Program-made: the position numbers and the translations under genes
Notes under the pieces: generated by a model
Database searches by the model: none
Told to the model about the DNA's origin: nothing
The model's input: the letters and a program-made list of their open reading frames with translations, nothing else
NCBI GenBank assembly: GCA_001931905.2
Contig: MSJI02000912.1
Coordinates: forward strand, 123,559-157,667
Direction: 5' to 3'
DNA: 34,109 bases
From: Cladosporium sp. IMV 00045
Taxonomy: Eukaryota; Ascomycota; Dothideomycetes; Cladosporiales; Cladosporiaceae
In this document: in pieces, positions 9,832 to 18,443 of the stretch
How the letters are laid out: every line of letters begins with the position of its first letter
Numbering within the stretch: position 1 is the first letter of the stretch

Positions 9832-11683
9832 CTAGTACCAGATACTCCTGGTTCTATGATGAGGGATGGACTCTGTGCCTGCATTCACACGAATCAGCCA
9901 TGAAATACGTTCAAGTGCGGGTTCACACTCTCAAGCCCTCCGTTTGCGTTGTTTGTGAGGCCTGGCGCTCTGCGCGCTGATTGGACGCCTCTCACAAGCG
10001 GCCGCCCGCAGGGGAGAAAAGCCAACCGCGGCAAGGGTGGGAGAACATGAGGACGTTCCTGGACGTACCTGTCGATTCAAACTCTTTTGCGAGATCATAC
10101 AGCAGAAAATCCAGCAGGACCGCGTGCACCTCTGCTTCGGCCTCGGGGTGGTCACGCACAATCTCTCGCCGCAGTAACTCCACGGCCCAGATACTGCAAC
10201 CTCGGAGTTGCAACTCCCAGCTCTCACCTGGCTTCAGCTCGATTTTCTGCCGAAGGCGGCTCTCCAGTGGCGGCGCAAAACTGAGCACACCAAGGTTGTA
10301 CAGCATCTGGGGTACCCTGTAATCTAAAGCATCGGTGTCACTATCACCGGCCATGCAGAATTAGGTTTCACAAGGAGAGCACTTACCTGCGAACATGGTC
10401 AGGTGACCGATGTCGTAGAACTCGCCATAGCTTCTGCCATTAAACGCGGCCCACAAATCGGCCACGAAGATCTGTGCGCGCTTGAGGAAACGCACTTTGC
10501 GGCCATCGAAGCGACCTTCATCTCGGAAGCAAGGAAAGTGCTTTGCCAGCAGATTAACCAGCTTACCCGCTGAACGGTCTGCTTCTTGTACTAGGCGTAC
10601 AATGCTCATGTCAGGCAGGCTGAAGGCTTCAGCCGGTTTCAGATCACCCTCCTTCGCGGCCACCTTGCTCGTGTGTTCTGTGTTATGTGTCGCATTGTTA
10701 CCTTGTGGAGTGATGGGCTCATTCTGAGGAACGCCAACGGATTGTGACGATGCTGGAGTGGGCACTTCTTCGGTGGGGCTTCCACTTGATGAGGTTGGTT
10801 CTTCCAAATTGTCTGTGGTCATGTCCACGTCTGCTGTGCGCAGAGTGAAAGGGTCTGATTCTGGCTGTGGTTGTTCACCCACACCTAAGTCGTCTTCGTC
10901 GATGCCATCATCGTCGCTCTCGTCCTCGCTTCCACCGAAAGTCTGTTCAATCAGCTCAGTACAAGGTAAGGTTACATTGAGCCGGATCCTACCTCGTGGA
11001 GTACATCTGCAGCCTCTTTCAAAACGGCAACCCTCTGGTCAAACAGGGGTATTGACTCATCAGTTGCACTTCTGAACACTCTTTCCATGGTAGTAGTAAA
11101 ATCTTTGTCTTTCCTCCAAAAACTGGGTGTCGTGATAGGGATGCCCTCATCAAGTGCTCGCCTCAAACAAGCGACCAGACTGTTATATCCGGTGCATAGC
11201 TTTCCACGATAGTCAACATGGTAACGCTCCTGCTCAGACTTTTCTGACCAGAACGAAAAGTTCAGTAAGTCCATAGTGAAGACAAAATTCACAAGGCCAA
11301 CCTCGTCCACATCGACCCCGAGCTTAGGATGCAACGGATGCTCGCTCCAAGTCTCGGTCGAATAATTGCGTTCTTGCATGGCCTTGTAAAGGCTTTTCGC
11401 GGCATCTTGCGTACCATACATGGAGATCATGATATCCACGGCATGGTAAGCAATGTGTTCCGCATCTCTAAGAACTCCTGAATGATTGTTAGCAACGAAA
11501 GAAAGTTAAGAATCGCGTAAGGTCGGTTGGTTGGTTATAGAAAGTCGCCAAATAGGACTTTGGGTCTAGAAAAGATGCTTTCTTACCAGTTTCGCAAGAG
11601 ACTGTATCTTCCCCTTTGTTGGAAATGCCCAGGCTTTGTCTTAGAAGAGCAATCAACTCCAGATCAACATCAGGGTCATCCAT
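9832..11683 (-). CDS. qng1: Queuosine 5'-phosphate N-glycosylase/hydrolase (DUF2419, queuosine salvage)
   Basis: Minus-strand exons are 11683-11587, 11477-10993, 10942-10387, 10323-10069 and 9878-9832, giving 479 aa. Family landmarks in order are VLRDAEHIAYHAVDI, LLNFSFWSE, GKLCTGYNSLVACLRRAL, ITTPSFWR, HFPCFRDE, KRAQIFVADLWAAF, LTMFADYRVPQMLYNLG and RGCSIWAVELL. The last exon encodes 15 residues ending in PHHRTRSIWY, the typical C-terminus of the family; missing it would truncate the protein in the 190-nt intron. The family releases queuine from queuosine 5'-monophosphate so that tRNA-guanine transglycosylase can reinsert it at the tRNA wobble position. Compared with animal proteins of about 340 aa there is an acidic, Ser/Thr/Pro-rich insertion (about residues 195-300) in the middle. 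The exon 3/4 junction restores the conserved FADYRVPQ. The start ATG is the first in frame but the N-terminus is less certain. Confidence 0.93.
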
Positions 11684-12498
11684 AGTGTCCCTGTTCCTAC
11701 TCGATCTAACTGCAGAATACGCGTTCTCGGATTCAAATCAGCCGTATGCAGGTACCAAAGAGCTAGACCCAATCGACGTTTTGTGTGATTGTTGGAAGCG
11801 AGCGAATGGAAGGAGTTGGACGTACAGCGAGTCAGAGAAATGCCAAGAAAGACCCTTGCGTTGCATGAACCATCAAGGGGCGCAACATCAGCAGTTCCTC
11901 CATCATTCACCGACTTGCCTTGTACGATGGAATTCTATTTATTTTCGGCGTAATTTCTCTTTCTTTTTCCTTCTATACAGTTCCAATGCTGCTTCCGAAT
12001 AGCAAAGCGTCCCGATGCAACAATGAGATTGTTGTTGCGTTGGTGAACGTGCTCTGAGCGCATTGCGTAGTATCCTTGCCGTTGCGACATGCCTGGTAAC
12101 GCCAACAGCAGACCTCAAGAGATCTTTCTCAGAGTATGTGGCCACAGACTTCTCGATAGCCGTATGTAGACAGAAAATGATATATGCTGCCGAGTTTCCA
12201 AGTCTAGTGGATGATTGCCTCACCTGTGCTTGCTGCCGCTGTCGCCCGTGATATAAGGTATGGCCATTCCAGATCAGTTCGTTTCCAGAGATGGTAATAC
12301 TTTTCCTGTTCCCCCTTTCTTCTTTCCAAGAACGCTGATCCACATGTTAAGCAGGTAAATCCAAGGCTGTGTTGATTGCCAGTCGTTGAATTGTGGCCTC
12401 AGCATCCAGAATCCAGGGCCAATGGGCACATCGCAACGCCCGCTTCAGCCCATCATTCAATATCACCTTCCAAGTATGGCGCGCGACAAAGCCTTTCC
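11684..12498. other. Intergenic region upstream of qng1, nothing recognised
   Basis: This region should contain the qng1 promoter. Short frames occur on both strands but none is recognisable, and no tRNA-like or transposase-like sequence was seen. Confidence 0.55.
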
Positions 12499-13176
12499 AG
12501 GATGCCACAGTTGGTGCCACAACTCTCTAGCAATATTGCGCAACATCATCCCGCTGGTCATTGTCTTTCTGGATCTCCTCGTGACAACATGAAGCTGGCC
12601 GTGCCTCAATGTCGATTTGTTGGTCTTATTCTGAACTTGGGCAGTCTGAAAGACAGATGCCCTCAAGATTGTCTCAAGGGATAGACCCAGAGTCGGGCCA
12701 CTTGATTGTTCCATCAGAACACATGTTTGATATCTTCGAACATCGCCAACCCCTATCAGAAGACCTCAGGCCCAAGTATAGGTGTCTTCCTATCAGGTAT
12801 ACAGTAGCTTGCGGCATACAGTAGGTACTGTATATCGCACGGCCTTATTGGGACACCGCAGTTTATGTTACTGCCGCGATTGTTCAAGACTGTATTATCG
12901 CCACTGCATAACACCATCCACCTGATCATTGTCTTTCTGGATCTCCTCCTAACAAGCTGGCCATGCCTCACATCGATCTGTTGGGTTTCTCTTGAGCTTG
13001 GGCAGTCCAAACGAGACATACAATTAAGACACATGCCCTGTAGATTGCCTCAAGCGATAGACTCATAGCTGGCCCCACTGGTTTACCCCTTCAGAACACA
13101 TGTTTGGTACCTTCGAACATCGCCAGCTCCCATGAGAAGACCTCAGGCCCAGGTATAGGTGTCTTGCTATCAAGTA
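12499..13176. repeat. Diverged direct tandem duplication, two copies of ~300 bp
   Basis: Copy 1 (about 12499-12800) and copy 2 (about 12850-13176) align in the same orientation, with an offset of about 350-370 bp. Shared blocks include TCATTGTCTTTCTGGATCTC (12558 and 12926 regions), GAACACATGTTTG (12717 and 13094 regions), CTTCGAACATCGCCA, and AGAAGACCTCAGGCCCA followed by GTATAGGTGTCTT. Between the blocks the copies differ mainly by C/T and A/G changes and small indels. Neither copy has an intact open frame. Confidence 0.8.
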
Positions 13177-14206
13177 TGCCCTTGGTACCAACAAGCATCA
13201 TACCAGGTGAGTGTCAGATACCGGAGGTACTGATCCGAAGACACTTCTCTGTCATCTGGTTATAGAACCTCCTATTGCTGCTTGCTCAATCAACAGTATG
13301 CCTCCACTTTCGCAGAGGAAGAAGCCCCTGTTCCAGGTGTACCATCGCCATGACTGCCAATATCCCAGCTCTTTACGTCCCATAAGGATTGCTCCAGGGG
13401 TGTAGTAGTGAAGGCGAGGGGGATCTATCGATAACTTCTCAAGAAGGCCAAGCGTGGGATGACAACAGCCCCGAAAGGATTCGCACGTCGATTCGGCCTC
13501 GTCTTCGGCCTCCTCCCTGGCAATATCGGGCTATTATGTGCCTTCGTTAGTGGGCATCAAAGGGAGTCGACTTCTCCTAAACTATGCACAACTCTTCGAC
13601 TGGAGACGAAGAACTGGACGCATCTTCAAGTCTCTTCTATGTACGACACTCCTCTATCATTGTAGTGAAGCAGAGCTGACGTTCATCATGCTTGTAAGGT
13701 GGTGTCGACGCGCGACAGAAAACAAAGAGGCGTCTATCGCGTGCTCTGCGCGATATCCTTACAGTCACTGTTCTCATGGATCCCCCAGGAGGACCCGTAC
13801 GAAGTACCTCCAAAGGCTTTCACTGACCTCATGTCTTGGTAGAAACAATGGCGTTGTTGTCGCTGCACCAGCGAAGCCTTGACATGACTCCACGCCGCGA
13901 GGAAGCTTGAAGCGCTCACCTAACACAAAACCTTCACTTTTTGTTGTTTGGTCATAATTCACAATCGCGTTGCAACGCGTGAGGAGTCGTGTGAATGGCA
14001 GCTTTCAAATCCAGAAGCTCCAACGTAAGTGCCTGCTCCTGGCGTCTGACTTCCATCAACACAACCACCACCAACCCTCGTCCCATCCAAAACCGCGCAC
14101 TCACCGCTGCGGTTCATCTTTGCGCCATCACCGCATTACCGTTTTCGATTTCCTCATCGAATCACCCTGCATAGTCAACTTCAATACGCATACGCACACA
14201 GCCAGG
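13177..14206. other. Intergenic region and leader of the gene at 14207
   Basis: No gene is supported here. The last 200 bp are C-rich and carry a GTAAGT donor-like site at about 14025, so a spliced 5' untranslated leader is possible. An open frame continues upstream from the ATG at 14207 to about 13970, but it contains no earlier in-frame ATG. Confidence 0.5.
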
Positions 14207-16414
14207 ATGTCGGGCTTCCTGGACGACGACGAAGACAGTCGTCGCCCTACAGAAAGCCCGAGTCCTCCTGTTGTTCCAGCAGACACGAAAGAAGATCCTG
14301 TCTCATCGTACTTCGATGACGCATACTTCGGAGATGACCTCTCGACCGGCCTCGATGCAAAGATCGACGGACTGGATGGTAGTTCAAACAAACAGCCAGC
14401 GAACTCTTCTCAGGCCTTTGACAAGCTGAGCAACGATGCCCGCTTCCACGACCCGTCGTTCAACGCTACCGAATTCTTCGAGAAGAAGGAGTGGGAGAAG
14501 GAAGACAGCACTAACGTCGGCGAGAAAGAGCTGGAGGTATCTGGGAACCCCACGGATGAGGATAACTCTGGAACTGCAGAGCCATTCGAAATGCCAGATG
14601 CTGAAGCTGCGTCGTCTCACAACGTCGGAAATGGCGTTGCAGAAGTTACTGCTGATTCCAATGCTGAGGGCTCTTCTACGTGCACTCCTTTCCAGCCTCA
14701 GCAGCCAGCTTTCAATGACCAGCTTGCAACCGCAAGGGCTTTCATTGATCCGGCGTCGTCACATTTCTCTACCCATGGCTCTACCTTGCCACAGCAGATG
14801 TCTGCGACTGGAACTCAGCTTTATAACTTGCAGACTTCCGCTTCTTCGCCCTACCTTATCCACGCAAACCCCCAACTTCTACCCCGGGGAGGAGTGTGGC
14901 ACGTACCCAACCAAAGCTACCCCCAACACCCTTCCGACTTCCAGAGGAACATAACCGCCACTACAGAGCCTGGAATTCCCCAAGTCACACCCTTACAATC
15001 CCACTCACAAGCATTACTCCAGAGTCACGAAGCTACACAACTTCCAAGAACGATCAGGAGTTCTGTGAGCTTGCCCACCGAGAATCCGTTGGTACTCGAC
15101 CCTCGTCTCCGCGGTGATAACCACAGCGTCGCTGGTAACCTCGCAAGCCAGTCGTCGCCCGTTCAAGAAGCCGTCTCGGAGAACACATCAATCACCGCCC
15201 CTACTCGCAACAGTACCATGGCCTCTGGTAACTCGAACGAGAGGATCACTCCTCGATCGGACCAGGTCACTCCCGCAACTGCTACCGACGAAAGCCCAAA
15301 CATCCCGAAGGTCGACAGCAGCGAGAAGCCGGAGAATGCAGGGACACAAGTGACCGCGAATGATCAACCGACCCAGGCGAAGAAGAAGCGCTCTTCCACC
15401 ACCAACAAGGTGAAGATCGTCTCTCCTAGATCTCAAATCAATGTCAAGGAACTCCTCATCACCGACATGGAGACTGCCCGTGATAATGCCATCAAGCTCA
15501 TCCCTCTCAAGGTCGAACACGACGACAGAGACGACGTGGCCGCTCACCGGGAGCACTGGATCCCGCTCATCGCCGCTGCTCTCGACGAGTCTTTCGAAGC
15601 CGAGCCGCCAAAAGCTGAGGATAGAAAGACCCCCGCGCACCTCGTTCAGTGGACTCAATGGCAAACCGAGAACGAGAACAAGACGTGGGTCGTCTTGTCC
15701 GCCCACCCTAACCCTCCCATACTCGCGCAATCCTGCGCCTACATCTTTTACGACATGGTCCTGGAAGCCCACCGTCCGGGCAAGGGACTCAAAGACGTCT
15801 GCAAGACCATCTCCAACGGCGGTCCGAACCTCGAGCTCAAATGCTCAGAGCGCATCGAGAAGGCCATCAACGCGCTGGAGAAGTACCCGATCGTCCGCTT
15901 GGACTTGGTCAAGCTTGAGCGTTTGCACGGCTTGCTCGCGAGTCCGGATGGGTTCGTCACTAGGAAAATCGATAACATGTGGCAGAACTCGAGCAGGAAA
16001 TATAAGAAGCTTGCGCAGGAGAAGGCTGACGGGGAGGAGGGCGGTGCCGGGGCGAAGGGTAAGGGCAAGAAGCGCAAGGCTGCTGAGGTGAGCGACGATT
16101 CTATCGAGTCGGCGGCGCCTGCCCCAAAGAAGAAGAAGTTGGATGCTGCTTCGAAGTCGAAGAAGTCTGCTGAAGGCGGTGCTCAGTCCAAGCAAGGCGA
16201 CAAGGAGCGTAACAGCGCTGATGCAGACGATGAGCATTCCGAGCAGGCAGCATCCTCTTCCCCCTTGAAGCGCAAGGCCGCCGAAGCCGACGATGATGAA
16301 GAGCTCCCGTCTTCGCCTCTTGCCAAGAAGCTCAAGACCATTGCCGTTTCTACCGAGGAGGACGCGGAGGAGGCAAACAGAGGCCTGACTATTCCTGGAA
16401 GGACAAGCCAATAG
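14207..16414 (+). CDS. Hypothetical protein with basic C-terminal nuclear-localisation-like clusters
   Basis: A single exon encodes 735 aa starting MSGFLDDDEDSRRPTES. I do not recognise a named domain. Residues 1-400 are low complexity, acidic then Gln/Ser/Pro-rich, and look disordered. Residues of about 410-605 look globular: they include LLITDMETARDNAIKLIPL, REHWIPLIAAALDESF, WTQWQTENENKTWVVLSAHP and a helical run ending in FVTRKIDNMWQNSSRKYKK. The last 130 residues alternate acidic and Lys/Arg clusters (KGKGKKRKAAE, APKKKKLDA, SPLKRKAAE, LAKKLKT) that resemble several nuclear localisation signals. A chromatin or transcription role is plausible but only an inference from composition. ATG 14207 is the first in-frame ATG of the open frame. 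Confidence 0.85.
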   Translation: MSGFLDDDEDSRRPTESPSPPVVPADTKEDPVSSYFDDAYFGDDLSTGLDAKIDGLDGSSNKQPANSSQAFDKLSNDARFHDPSFNATEFFEKKEWEKEDSTNVGEKELEVSGNPTDEDNSGTAEPFEMPDAEAASSHNVGNGVAEVTADSNAEGSSTCTPFQPQQPAFNDQLATARAFIDPASSHFSTHGSTLPQQMSATGTQLYNLQTSASSPYLIHANPQLLPRGGVWHVPNQSYPQHPSDFQRNITATTEPGIPQVTPLQSHSQALLQSHEATQLPRTIRSSVSLPTENPLVLDPRLRGDNHSVAGNLASQSSPVQEAVSENTSITAPTRNSTMASGNSNERITPRSDQVTPATATDESPNIPKVDSSEKPENAGTQVTANDQPTQAKKKRSSTTNKVKIVSPRSQINVKELLITDMETARDNAIKLIPLKVEHDDRDDVAAHREHWIPLIAAALDESFEAEPPKAEDRKTPAHLVQWTQWQTENENKTWVVLSAHPNPPILAQSCAYIFYDMVLEAHRPGKGLKDVCKTISNGGPNLELKCSERIEKAINALEKYPIVRLDLVKLERLHGLLASPDGFVTRKIDNMWQNSSRKYKKLAQEKADGEEGGAGAKGKGKKRKAAEVSDDSIESAAPAPKKKKLDAASKSKKSAEGGAQSKQGDKERNSADADDEHSEQAASSSPLKRKAAEADDDEELPSSPLAKKLKTIAVSTEEDAEEANRGLTIPGRTSQ

Positions 16415-18349
16415 GTCGGCGATAACATCTGGGAGCTACGCGCTCTTCAAGGACGATTTCAAAGTCCCATTTTCCCTGGCGAAGGACATACCGCCACACA
16501 CAAGGAGTTTTGTTTTTCATCACACACCGGCATAGTTATTAAGCATCATTACCAAAGCCGACAGAACGGCATATCGCGAATACCCGTCACTTTGGTGACA
16601 CGAGACTGGAGTCTCTTTGTTTAGCACTAGGATTAGTATCGCGTATGGAACATCATCAAACAACTTTGATCCTGCTCGTGAAGTGACCAAGTACGACCTT
16701 CATACATGTAAACTGCAAATCAAACACAGCAACATGCCTTTCCGTATGTACAAAATAGGAGCTTGCCCCAAAGCCAGCGCACACCCCGAGGACATCAGCT
16801 GTGCCCTCACGCCACGCTCTCCTATTCTCGCGCACGTGCTTTGCTTGATAAATAGACAAAGAAAAAGAGAAAAAGAAAGATAAGATCATTGTACAATTTT
16901 TACTAGAACGAATTATTCCATTGTCGCCGCACGTGCTTGAGATAACGAAAGAGAAGCCTTGACAATTTGGCGCAAGCCACGCTGGAAGATCTTCGCAGGG
17001 GTCTGGGTGTGCGATTTTGCGAAAACACAGCAGTGCATTGGCTGAGTGCTCTGGAATAATTTGTTTCGACATGGAGCGGAAGGAAATGGATGTTGGAATG
17101 CGACGGGAGTTTGATGGCCTGTAGATTAGGGCCTTCTTTTCGGAGATCGGCGGAGGAATCTCATGCCCTTGATATCCAGCAAGAGAGTACACAGTGAACT
17201 TGGGATTCTAGAACGGACTTTTTCTTTGGATTCTCAATTATCAGTTACCGATGTGACGATGCTCAACTGATAGCTTCTGACAGCGAGTATAGCCTCACGA
17301 CTGTGATACATGCGAATTGCAATTGCAAGCACTTTATCAGCCTGCCTCGAGCCTGAATGCCTTCCGACGCACTGTCCACGCTCAACCATCACAATCACAA
17401 TCCTATGAACCCAAGGCCTGGGCTGAGCTGTTCGCTGGGTTCAAAGGAACATGTAGATTGTTGACCGTTGGAAATCTCGCGTGGGAGATAGCCCTCAAAA
17501 GCACGAATAAGCGAATAGGGTGAGGTGGCGTTCGGGGCCAGTGTCGCCGCTGCAGGGATGAGAGTCGCAAAGTCGAACGCGTGGGATGGTGCCTGATACG
17601 TCAGTCACCAGAAAAGAGGCGTTCTTGTGCCAAACATGCTGCCGGTTTGTTTGCCGTTGGATGTCTCGAGTTGTGCTAGAAGGCAACTGATATCCTGGAT
17701 GCGAATGATCGATCTTTAAAGTTTATTTTAGCAAACACTGGTCAAGTCTCTTTTTCCAGAAGATGGTGCGCCTTCGCCTCGAGATAAGAAGAGGCGTGTT
17801 AGTCTGAGACGAGGCAGAGTGACACAAGCTCGCCCAGAACTCCATATCCATATACGAGATTGGCAAGAGGTGACTCCTGAAGACAATGTCATCTACAGGC
17901 GGAATGCGTGTTTTTGCGTTCTGGTGCAATTCAGGCGCACAACATCATCACGAGCTGCGACTGTCACTGAGCATTTCCCCGCGCTCTGGGATTCTGGCGT
18001 CTTGTGAATCCCATCACAGTCCTTTCATATCTCTCTGACACCCGCCCATCCTGTGTGCTTCCCTTTCCGCTCATGTCCCTACCTATACGCATGGCTCTTA
18101 TTACAAGTCACGTTTGAAGTCACCTTGTTGCGATTTTGTGCTGTCCTGCCTTGCCCCTGCGCGCATCTCGTGCTCTCGCAAATTTCCCTTATCTCTACCA
18201 ATTGCGATGGAGCCCGTCACACGCTAGAACCGGCACGCCTCGCATTCAAGACTACATCCAAGCCTGCCCTGTCGTCTGTTAGCCGCTGCACCTTGTCGAA
18301 ATTGGTTCTAACATAGGAGCCTAGAGCCCGGTAGCTCCGCCTTTCAGGC
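16415..18349. other. 1.9-kb intergenic region between the 14207 gene and tsc1
   Basis: I find no supportable gene. It contains a purine-rich A/G tract around 16855-16883, a pair of identical E-box sites (listed separately), and pyrimidine-rich sequence approaching tsc1. A long promoter or leader of tsc1 is likely. Confidence 0.5.
16832..16936. promoter_or_regulatory. Two identical GCACGTGCTT E-box sites with a GATAAG between them
   Basis: GCACGTGC occurs at 16832-16839 and again at 16929-16936, both followed by TT, 97 bp apart. A GATAAG, the core recognised by GATA nitrogen regulators in fungi, is at 16879-16884. CACGTG is the core of bHLH sites. Whether they act on tsc1, 1.5 kb away, on the gene upstream, or not at all is unknown. 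Confidence 0.35.
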
Positions 18350-18364
18350 ATGGCCGTCAGGTGA
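18350..18364 (+). promoter_or_regulatory. Four-codon upstream ORF in the tsc1 leader
   Basis: ATG GCC GTC AGG TGA forms a four-codon frame 75 bp before the second upstream ORF. The purine at -3 gives a fair start context. It is relevant only if the transcript begins upstream of 18350. Confidence 0.4.
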
Positions 18365-18431
18365 GAGCCTCTCCACCACCACTTTCACTCCATATCCACA
18401 TCGCCAATCTTCACCACTTCCCCTGCGGACA

Positions 18432-18443
18432 ATGCCATCATGA
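18432..18443 (+). promoter_or_regulatory. Minimal uORF whose stop overlaps the tsc1 start codon
   Basis: ATG CCA TCA TGA lies immediately before and across the main start: its TGA (18441-18443) shares bases with the tsc1 ATG (18440-18442) in an ATGA arrangement. The uORF is in a different frame from tsc1, so it cannot extend the protein. Scanning ribosomes would meet it first. Confidence 0.6.

Noticed and set aside
9931..10068. Read-through C-terminus of qng1 past the exon 4 donor
   Set aside because: It lacks the conserved PHHRTRSI-type ending, which appears in the correct phase in the exon at 9878-9832.
12386..13068. Short hydrophobic peptides shared by the two copies of the tandem duplication
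   Set aside because: The frames are broken by stops in copy 1, and the similarity is at DNA level, so no coding function is supported.
13970..14206. Upstream extension of the 14207 gene by 79 codons
   Set aside because: The extension has no in-frame ATG, and its composition is C-rich leader-like with a donor-like GTAAGT.
16656..17192. 178-codon minus-strand open frame
   Set aside because: No recognisable sequence, no supporting splice structure, and a low-complexity Phe/Ser run derived from an A/G-rich DNA tract.
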